A stretch of DNA of 64,000 bases, taken from positions 16,376,001 to 16,440,000 of the forward strand of contig NC_073340.2 of assembly GCF_027580225.2 (NCBI RefSeq), given 5' to 3'. The notes beneath the pieces are model-generated. The model worked only from the letters and a program-made list of their open reading frames with translations, had not been told where the DNA came from and made no database searches. The stretch comes from Misgurnus anguillicaudatus. Taxonomy: Eukaryota > Chordata > Actinopteri > Cypriniformes > Cobitidae. Position numbers and translations under genes: made by a program. Below, in pieces: positions 52,930 through 64,000 of the stretch (positions are counted from its first letter, which is position 1; each line of letters starts with the position of its first letter).

Positions 52930-53690
52930 CAATACAGCACCTTTTTACCGTGAATATTTTTATATACTTAAAATACGCCGTTTATAAGATAGCTCCTCCA
53001 GGCAGAGTGCTGGAGGCAATCCCAGCCATGACGATATAAGTTAACCAAATATCACACGACTCCGAGAGCGAAATTGCTTTTATACAACAGTTCGACGGCA
53101 CACGTTTGAAAAACGAAAACTAGAAAACAACAACAGAGTTATTTTAAAAGCCACTTTGTTTGGGAACTACTTTCTTCCGCCACGGATTTCACTCGGCTGT
53201 TTTGAATCTCATAACAAGCAGTTTCTTAATATTAGCGTTTCTTTGTCACAAGATGTAGTTTTAAGATTAGTTCAGTCGAGAATATATATGTATAATATTC
53301 AAATATGCAGTCGATAAGTTAAGAGAGCGCCTGTTTGAACGTTTGCTTAAGGAAGCTTCGGTACGTGAGAACCAGAGAGCGGACGTCAGTGTTTACTCGC
53401 CCCACTGACCACCGCCCTCTCTGGGCTACATCTCTGACAGGATTCCCTGGCTCTGATGTTGGCCTTGTCTGTTATTAACTCGCTTAATATTAGACTTTGT
53501 GCTTGACAGTACTATATAAAAGTTTTTTAAAAGTGTCAGAGAGATGTTTTTGCATGGTGCTTATAAATATATCAGTGACGATATCTCATAACGTGTTTTA
53601 ATATATTCACGTCACGATAAATTCGTTATCAATTGTCCAAATTTAAAAGCTGCAGTGCTTACCTGCAGTTCCACTATGTTTTCGCTTTCT
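52930..53690. other. Unassigned stretch
   Basis: No gene recognised. More GC-rich than its neighbours around 53340-53450. CA runs start at 53704. Confidence 0.4.
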
Positions 53691-53758
53691 CGGAGTTGCT
53701 TTCACACACACACACACACAGATATAAATAAATAAATATATATATATATATATATTAT

Positions 53759-53790
<32 letters not shown>

Positions 53791-53793
<3 letters not shown>

Positions 53794-55273
53794 GTGCCCT
53801 TCATAAATATTGGGATATGTTATTATATATGTAAAAATGTATTTCAGTGTATTTCAGGGCCAAATATAATGGGACAGTTCACTTAAAAGTTGTTTTATGG
53901 ACGTGAATTGTGTACATGATGTGTTTATGTAACGGGAGGTGAACACTGACCGTTTGATATCTTGTGAGGGTGGGTTAATGTTTATCAGGTGTGCATGTGT
54001 GTCTCCAAGCTTTTGTTCGCAGGTGTGTTCAATGTTGCTGATGAGCCAGGGGTGTAACATGATTGGAAGATTCACAGAATATAAGCGCCAGCATGCAGCC
54101 CTTTCGAGAGTTTTTTTTTTCTTTGACGGAGAGGGGAATTGCAACGGGATAAGCTTCAACGCCGTATGCCGATCGATATATGCAGTGACGACGATCGCGA
54201 TTGACTCCGGGCAGCGAGAGGTCCACGAGAGACAAACAACGCGCGCTACTTATTCGTGTAGAGGGAAGTGTGAACTCTCCCCGGTTACGAAAGAGTGGAC
54301 ATTGATGTGTAACGATTTGGGACTGATTGCTCTTCCTCTGTTTCACAGATCTGTTCTACAGTTCCGGTTTCTCTCGCTGGCCATCGTGTCCGGGAAATCG
54401 TTGGAGCCGAGAGTTGCTTGTGTATCGCTGTCATTGCCTCATCTGTAGCGCTTCATTCCCGCACTACGAGTGCGAAGTGGGCGGGGCCGTGAGTGACGAA
54501 ACTGTTGACTGTGTTTGATAAAACCCGGCTTTTTAGACATTATGATTGTGACTTTGTTGCTTATGTAAAGTCTTCCTGATTTTGTGGGATATTGGCTGCT
54601 CGCCTGTGTTTGATGTATAATTGTGAATTGTTTTTAGAGCTTCTATACTGATCAAACCAAATCAGTCATATTATTTCTAAATGTGTGGGGTTAATTTTGC
54701 AGTATTTACACTGATTTAAAATTTGTTATTTGCCCTTGCTGTGTAAATCTCACGTGTGACTGTTTGCCGTGTTATGACTTTATTGGTGTGATTTGTTGAG
54801 ATAGCCCTTTTCATTCACAGTCTAACCAGGGGGCGCCAGATTGTGATTATTCCCTAACCCTTGAATTTGAAATACCATATATAATTCTTTCCCTTTTAAA
54901 TTGTGTTTTATGCTGTTTGTTTGTTCTAAAATTGTGTATTAATAATTTTGTACTTTCATATGACTTTTGGTGTAAGCCTGTTACTTGTGTATAACGGGTG
55001 AGGATCCCTGCATGTAGTTGAATTAAGTTCTCTACATTTACAGCCACAGCGTCCAAATGCCAAACTTCAACTTTAGATTACAACATGCTTCATATATGAG
55101 GAAATTATTTAACAAATACAAAATTAATGTCCATTACAGCTCAACTGTCCCATTACTTTTGGCCCATTTAAACGACTGTAATTCCTAAATCCTAAAGACA
55201 AATTGGAATTTGTGAATACCCTCTAAATACAGCTCAAAGTGTGCACTCTGTCCCAATATTAATGGAGGGCACT
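53791..55273. mobile_element. Tc1/mariner-like non-autonomous element
   Basis: AAGTGCCCTTCATAAATATTG at the left and CAATATTAATGGAGGGCACT at the right are inverted, and TA follows on the right side. The left target is obscured by a CA run. The 1.48-kb interior holds no transposase; a GC-richer part at 53940-54520 is of unknown origin. Confidence 0.6.
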
Positions 55274-55392
55274 GTATAATATATGGGCAACAGGGGTGTC
55301 ATAGTTTTTGTAATTACCCTTGCCTGTAGACTTGTCAAAGTGTTATGAAACAGAACAATCTCTAATAACAGCTTATTTTTATTTAAATGTAG

Positions 55393-55690
55393 GACAGTCA
55401 ACAAGATGACTTATTGAAAGACCTGGAAAACATCACCATGGACATATGTGTAATCAAAAAGAAAGAAGGTGTTCTTGGCGACTATGACGATATTGGAATC
55501 GTTGTTGGAGTGATGATTCTTGAGCAGCTCAAATCTGTGGCACAAGCCTGCATTGATGCTGGGTACAATCTATGTGCTTAATTTGGCGTACCCCAAAGAA
55601 CTAAAATACTACTTTTTTGAAATTTTTTAGAAATTCATTATGCAGATGGATTCTAAAGCTCTCCCCAAAAATTCAAGGACTGAAAAACGT
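55393..55690 (+). pseudogene. Remnant terminal exon of an uncharacterised gene
   Basis: TTTAAATGTAG precedes an open frame reading DSQQDDLLKDLENITMDICV and then DDIGIVVGVMILEQLKSVAQ. The frame stops at 55579. A shifted frame continues YPKELKYYFFEIF, stop, KFIMQMDSKALPK. From memory, this pattern (conserved Val-Gly, LxSVA, YPKELKY) resembles the C-terminal region of uncharacterised SAMD3-like proteins common in fish. A frameshift and a stop make it a relic. No other exons were found nearby. Confidence 0.5.
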
Positions 55691-55695
55691 TTTAA

Positions 55696-56054
55696 AGGTG
55701 CAGTGTGTAAATATTAGCGGCATCTAGTGGTGAGGTTGCGAGTTGCAACCAACGGCTTAGTCCATGGCTCACTTCTCGCTTTTGAAACACATAGAGAAGG
55801 ACAAACATGTCATCGTTGGAGACAACTTAGCAAAAAATTGTCCTTTAAGGGCTTCTGTAAAAAAATGGCAGCACAAAATGGCAACTTCCATGTAAGGGGA
55901 CCCTCGGTGTATGTAGATGAAAAGGTCTTGTTCTAAGGCAATAAACGCATAACGGTTCATTATGAAAGGTCTTTATACACCCTTGATAATATAGTTTTGT
56001 ATATTATTTTGCATTTCTGTCAAAAGATCCTTCTAAAAATTTCACATTGCACCT
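55696..56054. mobile_element. TTAA-flanked MITE (AGGTGCAGTGTG ends)
   Basis: Ends AGGTGCAGTGTG and CACATTGCACCT, inverted with one mismatch, flanked by TTAA at 55692-55695 and 56055-56058. 359 bp. Confidence 0.85.
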
Positions 56055-56059
56055 TTAAT

Positions 56060-57475
56060 ACTGAAATTTTGTAGCAGACATGTATGTGCATGCTCAGCAT
56101 GAAATGTTAGTCCAGATGTCACAGTCTACTCTGTTTATCATTTAAGACCTGGGAATCCGTAGTTTTAAACATTTTAATAATGCTTTTAATGATTCATAAC
56201 TGCATGTTGTCTGTAAAAATGTAACACTTTTTTAAAAAAATTATTATTGTGCAATGTGTGAAGTCAGCACTACTGTTTTTGACTTTTGTGCTGTTTTATT
56301 GATTCACAAACATTGTGGCCTCTTTCCATCTGTGGTCTTTTATTTTATATTTTGTGAATGTGCAGTGAGCACTTGTTTTAAACACTTGTACACACAAAGA
56401 AATTGTTATTGTACATTTGCTGACATTAAAAAATAACATTAAACTTACCACTTGGTGTATTTGCAAAGCCATTTAAGGGTCATTTTTATATATTGTTTTT
56501 AAGGTTAGTGATTGCAAACAATTTCCTTAAAAATGTTGAAAGTTAGTCAATGAAATGTGTTTATTTAAATGTAGCTAAAATAAATTGATTGCAACCACTT
56601 ACCTTAAAAAAAATTATTAAATTCAATTAATAATTTTTCATCAGTCATAAATAAATAATATACGAGAATGTAGCACAATTAAATATGGCAGAAATTACTA
56701 AGCTTTTTTATACTAGGGTTACTAAATAAAATTGATTAAGTTCAACACATTTTTTTTTGCTTAAATGTAGCTTAAATAAATTGATTGTAACCGCTTACCT
56801 TAAAAAAATTGATTAAATTGAATGAATCATTTTTTTCAGTGTATTACTTACTGTGCAAATAGACCGACTGAGCAAAACTCCGGGGCTGAAATATCCCGTC
56901 TTCCTTTCCCACCGTCACCGTGAACCTGACTGGAAACTCCTTTTACTATCAGGGAAAATGTGCATTTGTGCGCATGCGCAAAGAACCAAACTAATTTTTT
57001 TAAACTGAATTTAATAAATTATAATGACTTGGATTTAAAGCACATATAATTTGCTTAAAACCTATTAATATATACTAATTAAAATCAAAAACTGAAATAA
57101 AATAATTAAAACTAGCTAAATTGAATTATGCTTCATTTAATTGGGGCCATAATCATTTTTTTTCAGTGTATGGCAGTTCGTAAACTTTCTTATAATTAAG
57201 TCTCTGAGTGAGTTCATTTATTAAAAGGAGATAGTTCACTTTTGAACAAATCATAGACCAGCGCCCCAGAGCCGGATCCAGCTGAGCCCGGCCCAGACAC
57301 CGCCCAAGGTTACTGAATACCTAGCAACGCACTCAATTGAGAGGTAAAAAAAGAGTCAATAATTTTGCAGTCTGGGTTTGGTTTATCTGAATGTACATTT
57401 ATATGGTGATGTGGACAATGAATTACTGAATTATATTGAGGCGGGGTATTTTAGGGAATACAGGCGGATATCAAA
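56060..57475. other. Intergenic, no gene recognised
   Basis: AT-rich with repeated ATTGATTGTAACC/AAATTGATTAA motifs between 56570 and 57170. No exon found. Confidence 0.4.
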
Positions 57476-57586
57476 TACAACACTACAGGAAACATACAAG
57501 CTCACCGAGAGCATTTTGTGCAATTGAGCATCATTGAGTATTATTGCACACACATTTTCATTCAATAATTTCCTTTTTTTTTTAGA

Positions 57587-58024
57587 ATGGGAAACGCTGT
57601 CATAACCATTCACCACCCAACCAGCTTGGAACACGGGATCCCTTACATGGAGTCTGGAAAGATTGTGGACACAACCACCAGCATGATACGAATGGAGAAG
57701 AAGGATGGTGCAGCGGTGGGGTGGCCGCATTGTCTTTAAGAGAAATGTTGCTGAATCCCAGTGGACTTACAAGGTCACCAAACAGATCTCCTCAAACTTT
57801 GAAATTGGTCAGGATATAACCGTCAAAGCAGGTGATAATACTGAGGCGAATAACAAGATAGCAGCAAAGTTTGGCATGTCGTGGTCTGAAGTGCGAGAGA
57901 GTGTCACCCTCATCAGAAGTACGATTTCTGATTCTAACATCTACTCCGAGCTCTACTGCTACGTTGACTATAATGGGAAGAACAACGGGACACATCACTG
58001 GATCAAGAATGACCTGGACCTTTG
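57587..58024 (+). pseudogene. X3: frameshifted, truncated copy of X
   Basis: Homology to X1/X2 begins near 57480 in the intron and includes the pyrimidine tract and acceptor at 57584. The ATG at 57587 starts MGNAVITIHHPTSL. A 5-base deletion near 57722 (GGGGTGGCCGC where X1 has GGGGTGTGGTGCCCGC) breaks the frame. The downstream part then matches X until NDLDL and stops at TGA 58023, where the sequence switches directly to the beginning of duplication unit B. It mixes X1-like and X2-like sites. It has no exon 1 in its own upstream sequence. Confidence 0.88.
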
Positions 58025-59901
58025 AGTTATTTATGTAAAAAGTTTTTTTTGTAAAGCTGTAAGGGACTTGGCCTAGTAATCTTTGCATAGCCATTTGGCA
58101 TAATTTCTGATTTCCTTAAATCTCCTTTAACAGAGGTAAACCTTAAGTTTGCAAGAATACAATAGACAAACAATGAAAAATGCTAGATTAAAATAAAAAC
58201 ACAATTAACATTTATTAGTAAAACATGTCCTGTAATACACACAGGTTGCTTTATATTATGAGCCTCTACTAATCCTATTTTCATTGCCACTTGTAGAGTG
58301 CTGTGAAGGATTAAACTGACAAGCTTGATGAGGACACAGTCAAAGCTAAAAAATGTAAACTAAGAAGTTAACAAAACTTTCATGCGTGCATATCTATGCC
58401 AATTTATTTCAAACATGGATAGGCAAATTGTCATTAATTATTGGTTAATTTTGTATATATTCTGTTTCCTTTTCACAGGCCTTGTGATAAAGCAGTCTTC
58501 AATTACTACAGTGTCTGAATTGCACGAAGAAGTGACCCTCACTTAAACATGTGACATAAACTGTTTTGTGTTTAGGTTAAGCTATTTGCAGGTTTATCTT
58601 GAGTTGGTTAAATTGCACTTAGGCATTTTTTTTCAGTAACTTTTTGTACAGAGAATTACATTATTGTTTGTAATTGATTGTTATATAATCATTGATTGCA
58701 TATTCATAGTGTACTTTTCATTGATACATGTAATGTACAATCTGATAAAAGTAGCTCGGTATTTGCATTTCTCTGATCTTTGTTTTTTATTGTATCTCTC
58801 TGGTCAAGAGATTAATTATTGTAATGCTATTTCTCTTAGTGTAATGCTAATATATTTCTAATATGCTAAAGTACTATTAAAGTGTTCTTAAGGCACAGTA
58901 AGATTAAGCTTTAAAAATATTCTAAATGTATTTCAAGTGTATGAGAAGCGCATTTCAAATGAATTTTTGAAATTCAGAAAAAAAATGTGCATGGAGAAAA
59001 TTAGTTTGAACTGAATGGTTTCTGGACATTAGGTAAATGTAAAATCTTTATTGTGAATGGTTACTTTAATTTTATTAAGTTAATCCAATGTCTCACTTTT
59101 TACAGTGTAGGTGGCTGGCAGATAGATCGTAAATAAGCTCAGACATTTTTAGTTTTAATAGTGCTTATTTCTCACTAAACTTTTACAAAATAAAAAAGCA
59201 CAACCCCTGAATTTATTTTTTAATACAGAAATACTGCTGTGAGTTACCTCCGCCATATCTTGGATTATTTTTTCTAGTTTGCCTCTCACTGGACTCTCAA
59301 GTGATGTTATGCTGCTTGGCAATGAGAAACGCTAAGGCTAAGATTGGAAATATTTTTGTGAGTGTAGGATGAACAGACAAAAACACAAATTTACAATAGA
59401 AATCTTAAGACTAAATGTGTTTTGGTAGTGAAACTCTTGTATAAAAGCAATATCACATTCGTGGTCATGATCACTAGTGAGTTGTTGATGAGACTGAGCC
59501 AATTGTTGTAGTGAGAGCATTAAAGTGAATCAATCAAGACATGACAATACATATGATTACATTTCGTGGTCCAAGTTAACTTCTGTGGACATGTGACAAA
59601 CATGTGACAGTAGACCCACAATAGACCCAAACTTCCATCTAGCAGAGTAGCTGATTAAAAGTCCACATATTATTGAAGGGATTATCATCAGCCTGGGAAT
59701 TAGGATCCTTACACATTCTATAATTCACATCTTTAATTGTATTTGCTTTTCTCGTGACATTTTAATATAATAGGGCTTAAGTATATTTTCTGTTTATGTA
59801 TCACTTCAGATTGTTTTAGTTTGCACTTTTGTAGTTCATCACCATATGACGCAAATTCCTCAAGCATTAAACCTTACCTTATCATACACTCTGCTTGGTA
59901 T

Positions 59902-60255
59902 TAGGTATGCACCGATACCACTTTTTTGGAGTACGAGTACGAGTACTTGCATTTTCAGTACTTGCCGATACCGAGTACTTAATAAAAAAAACATGATTTA
60001 AATTTACAGGTAACAGCTTTTGTCATATAATTTAACAAAAAAAAACAAGGGACTAGTACTAGTTTTCCAGTTTGTTGTAAACTCTGCCTCTTTGGAGAAC
60101 ACAAGAGGCATTAACCCCTTACACACCGCTCAAACATAGACATTTCTCAGACCGTGGTATCGATTCCAGGTATCGGGGGACTTTTAACGAGTACGGGTAC
60201 TTTAGAAAATGTGGTATCGAGGTTGATACCCGATACCAGTATCGATGCATCCCTA
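59902..60255. mobile_element. hAT-type MITE in unit B
   Basis: Orthologous to the MITE at 41136-41483, with the same CTTGGTAT duplication (59894-59901 and 60256-60263). The first bases read TAGGTATGC, one mutation from the family end. Confidence 0.87.
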
Positions 60256-61056
60256 CTTGGTATGCATAGTGAAGTGAAGACAATAAATAAGATAAAAATA
60301 AAAAACATCAAATTGTTGTAAAATCGTTCAAGATTGCAAGGCTGGTCCAGCATTAAAAAGTATTAGCACAAGGCGTATTCTACATTAAATAAAATGTATA
60401 ATAATAAGAATAAGAATAAATGTATCAAATATATTTAATACTACAGTGTCCAATCCTGCTATCGTAGGTGTCACGAGGTCAGCTCCAACCCCAATTCAAT
60501 ACACCTCAAGCTCATAGGAAACCTAAAAAAATTCCCTCTGGTAAATTGTGTAACCTATTATGAGACTTAAATTGCATTTGATGATACAAAAATAATGTAC
60601 CATTTTATCTTTGAAATAAACTCCGGAATGGTAATGTTAATTAATAAAGATATTAAATTGTATTAATCATTATTTCTTCATTTCTTTGTGTTTGTTATAA
60701 GCAGACAGTTATATAAAACACGTAGGCTAACGTTACTTTAGCAGGATTTGTATATTTTATTTTGTTTTGTTAAAATTAAATTAATAAATTACATGTTCTG
60801 TCATAATTTTACATTTAAAGCAAAATATTTAACATTACAAACACGCGTATTCAGAGCACGTGCTACTGCAACGCCCAAATGCATGAAACAGACACTCTCA
60901 TCTCTGGAATAGCCTGCATCATTTTAATCCCGTCCGAATCCATACATAAAATCACAGACGTCCTGGGGGGACACGCTGAAACTCAAAACTGTCCGAATAG
61001 TGCTATAGATACCTAACGGCGGCGACACCCATAATTTACTTCAGTTTTTGCGAGCG

Positions 61057-61084
61057 TGACGTCACCTGTCAAAGACCTATAAGA
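61057..61084 (+). promoter_or_regulatory. X2 core promoter: CRE palindrome and TATA box
   Basis: TGACGTCA at 61057-61064 and TATAAGA at 61078-61084, same spacing as in X1. Exon 1 ends at 61198 before donor GTAAGT. Confidence 0.6.
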
Positions 61085-62843
61085 GAGAGACCACAGAGGC
61101 CAACAGTCAACAGAGAGCTGGGACTAAAGGACCATTTACAGCCAACAGAGAGCTGCCGTTGACAATTTACAAGCAACTGCTACAGCCCACTTGATCAGGT
61201 AAGTTCATATTACAACATGTAAAGCGCGCCACCACTTCATATTCAAAATAAAGTGGCGTGCGTTTGTGCGTGTGTCTATTACTGCAAATTTAAATATGAC
61301 TGTCACCCATCTGAATGTCGCTCAGCAACGTAGGATGACATTGAAAAATGTGCAGCGGTCTCTGTATTTTTGAAATCCTTTTTTAGAAATTAAATCAAGC
61401 ATATATGTCTGTTTTGCCTGCACAAATGATTTCAACCCCTTGAGTCATTTGGGTGTTAATTGGGTACTGCGTGACGTCACTTGCAGGCAAATAACTTTAA
61501 TAACATTAGAAACAATGGTGCTTTTTGCCTACACTATCGTGATACAAAACACAAATGATTCCAACTATTTTGGAGTCATTTGAGTGACTCCAGGTTTCTG
61601 TGACCTGCTATTCTGAATGTGTAGTGTGTCTACTCACGTCCTCATTTATCGTAACGTGCTGATTTGGCGCATCACCGAACCGGGTCCTTGTAGACTGTCT
61701 GTGGCGTTTAACCAGACCCAAAAGTCGCGGGCACAAAAACCACGCGCGAGCGAGATAATACAAGCGCCCAGAACATTATTTGCGTGCGGGGAAGTATGCG
61801 CACCTCCGCCCAGCGCCCACACATAGTCGCGCGAGCAAGGGTCCGAAAACTTCCAAGGCAGGAAGACTTCAAGCATGTCTTGTCCCACAATTCTATGCGA
61901 GTTAAAAAATGGTTTTTTTCCACTTTTTACACATTTAAAATTGCATTTCTAGCAAGACATTAATATTGCAGACAACAAGCTGCAGCCTTAATGTCCATTA
62001 TGTCGGAGCAGGCTATTTACGTTAAAACTTTAGTCTTGTTTGATCCATGCAATAAGCTGCAAACCAAACAATAACGCCAATTTTTAAAGTATTATATATT
62101 GCAATAGCAACTGCTTTAGTATAGTCCTGTGCAAAGCTTTGCAAGGTGATATTATGTAACCATTTAAATTTTAGTGTACCTTATTAGCATTACAAAGACT
62201 GTACATGTATTGCCAAAGTATTATTCTGTACCTTTTCAGAACATTACATTTTTTTTCTTGTTTTATTTGCCATAATATGGTTAATTTTGTTAAATTATCT
62301 ACATGTAAACAAACAACATGAATACCTTAAAATTAGCATTATTGTTTGGTTATTGTTTGCATAATATTTTAAAATTACCTTCTCTGACATAATGGTCATA
62401 GTAAAGCATGTCTTCTCTACCTAGATTGACTAGATACGAATTGAGAAACAGAAGACTATGTGTGTCACTGATTAAATCAAACAACTAATCACAGATACCG
62501 GGACATCAGTAAATGTCCTGCCCCCAAAGTCCCAAAAGTAATTTTGATCGAGCAAGCAGAGGTGCTTTCCCTCCGTGAATGGTGTTCTGCACGCTCGTAT
62601 CTCTCGCCCACGCATTGTGTGTGTGTGTGTATAACTTTTGGGTCTGGTTAAATGCCATAGTAGACACTAACTACTTTCAGAATAGCGGCAAGTTCAAACA
62701 CAACCGGCTCTACAGGAAACAAACAAGCTCATAGAGAGCCTTTTGTGCAACTAGTCAATTGGGAAGGGTTGCATAGTCCGATTTATTGAGCATCATTGAG
62801 TATTATTGCACACCCATTTTCATTCAATTTCCTTTTTTTTAGA

Positions 62844-63341
62844 ATGGGAAACGCTGTCATAACCATTCACCACCCAACCAGCTTGGACCATGGGATCCCT
62901 TACATGGAGTCTGGAAAGATTGTGGCCACAACCTCCGACATGATACGAATGGAGAAGAAGGATGGTGCAGCGGTGGGGTGTGGTGCCCGCGTTGTCTTCA
63001 AGAAAACTGTGGCTGAATCCCAGTGGACTTACAAGGTCACCAAACAGAACTCCTCAAACTTTGAAATCGGTCAGGATATAACCGTCAAAGCAGGTGACAA
63101 TACTGAGGCGAATAACAAGATAGCAGCAAAGTTTGGCATGTCGTGGTCTGAAGCGCGAGAGAGTGTCACCCTCATCAGAAGTACGATTTCTGATTCTAAC
63201 ATCTACTCCGAGCTCTACTGCTACGTTGACTATAATGGGGAGAACAACGGGACACTTAACTGGATCAGGAATGACCTGGACCTTAAGGCTTCACACGAGT
63301 GGGCCAAAGACTCAGAGATGATCATTGACATACAGTTCTAA
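62844..63341 (+). CDS. X2: second intact copy of the MGNA protein
   Basis: 165 codons starting MGNAVITIHHPTSL and ending EMIIDIQF. The frame could be extended upstream to 62796, but that part lies before the acceptor AG at 62841-62842, so the ATG at 62844 is chosen. Compared with X1 there are 15 residue differences, among them changes at residues 28-32, K for T in WTYKVTK, K for E in DITVKAG, E for K in NGENNG, and E and K around SHEWAKDSE; several reverse charge. Only one silent base change was seen. AATAAA at 63486-63491. Function unknown; intact frame, promoter and poly(A) signal suggest it is expressed. Confidence 0.85.
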   Translation: MGNAVITIHHPTSLDHGIPYMESGKIVATTSDMIRMEKKDGAAVGCGARVVFKKTVAESQWTYKVTKQNSSNFEIGQDITVKAGDNTEANNKIAAKFGMSWSEARESVTLIRSTISDSNIYSELYCYVDYNGENNGTLNWIRNDLDLKASHEWAKDSEMIIDIQF

Positions 63342-64000
63342 CTGAAGCGTTAACATTCAGCAACAACTGTATTATAGCTTAATATTCTAAAACAAGGTCT
63401 GTATCCAGCCTTCTTATTAGTGATTTTAAAATGATTTTTCACAACTGCACTTTACTGAAAGTGTAAGCAAACTATTAGTTAGATCAATAAAATGCTTTGG
63501 GATTCTGTGCATGCAAATAATTAAGTTCTGCTATTTTATTTTTCCTATGTTTATCATCATCATCATTGTCTTCTTGTGTCTGCAATAGAGTTATTGACAA
63601 CATAATAAAAGACGGAACACTGTAAACCCGAATAAGTTACCAGAACTCAAAAACTTGATTAACTTACTGTAAGTCAAAAAATTTTGGAACCTAAAAGGTT
63701 GGATGACTTGCCACTTGTACCTTTTGATACCACTTAAAGTGCTCATTTAGCTCAAATATTTGCAGTTAATTACTTAAATGTTTTCTGCTAAGGCAACTAA
63801 ATGATGATTTAAATATGATTTAAAGTTTTGAGTTTTCAAAGATCAACTGGTTATTTGAACTAATTGTATTCATAAATTTGAGAGTTTAAGAAGAAAAAAC
63901 ACAATTGTATATATTGATATTTATCTTATATTTATTCTTCATATTGACCAGACAACTAATCAGTCAGGAAAACAATTAGTAGTCAAAAACAATTATAAAT

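Larger units (their letters stand above)
58023..64000. repeat. Segmental duplication unit B (runs off the window)
   Basis: Matches unit A from TGAGTTATTTATG onward but lacks the 8.5-kb insertion. About 150 bp present in X1's intron (43228-43380) are missing near 61965. Unit B still matches unit A at the last base of the window. Confidence 0.92.

Noticed and set aside
53939..54518. Frames of 169, 105 and 63 codons
   Set aside because: Inside a Tc1/mariner-like element, on both strands, and without recognisable domains.
62796..62843. Upstream 16-codon extension of X2
   Set aside because: It covers the intron's pyrimidine tract and acceptor; X1 and X3 do not keep it.

Overview
The window is vertebrate nuclear DNA, almost certainly from a teleost fish and plausibly a cyprinid-like one. 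It is AT-rich, has intron-containing genes with GT-AG junctions and long CA/GT/GA microsatellites. Its repeats are typical of fish: hAT and piggyBac elements and MITEs, a DIRS-type retroelement, a Ty3/gypsy element and several LINE families. No prokaryotic features are present.

Region 1 (about 3.9-50 kb, minus strand) is an array of interferon-induced TPR genes of the IFIT family. Each has the family's layout of a tiny coding first exon and one long second exon. Two copies look intact: IFIT-1 (3994-5858) and IFIT-4 (23220-24902). IFIT-2 (7631-11132) is split by a 1,280-bp piggyBac-type element at a TTAA and also has a 3' frameshift. IFIT-3 (about 13.6-13.8 kb) is a 5' remnant. IFIT-5 (47729-50007) is decayed and interrupted by a 985-bp LINE. 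Candidate ISREs lie upstream of exon 1 of IFIT-1 and IFIT-4.

Region 2 is the transposon landscape in and between these genes. A gypsy relic with integrase ahead of reverse transcriptase (13990-19539) hosts a nearly complete hAT transposon (15620-18951). There is a DIRS relic (27.2-29.9 kb), an L1-like insertion (36792-38565), an 8.5-kb hAT-ended composite (32625-41115), and many MITEs whose target-site duplications can be read directly.

Region 3 (30.77-45.4 kb and 57.48-64 kb) is a segmental duplication carrying a gene family I do not recognise, called X here. X encodes a 165-residue protein starting MGNA, with a non-coding first exon and the whole reading frame in the next exon. X1 (44235-44732) and X2 (62844-63341) are intact. 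X3 (57587-58024) is frameshifted and cut off at the duplication junction. By hand count X1 and X2 differ at 19 amino-acid-changing positions and only 1 silent position, while their flanks are nearly identical. This is the strongest sign of an undescribed, fast-evolving, possibly immune gene system in the window. Its proximity to the IFIT array is suggestive only.
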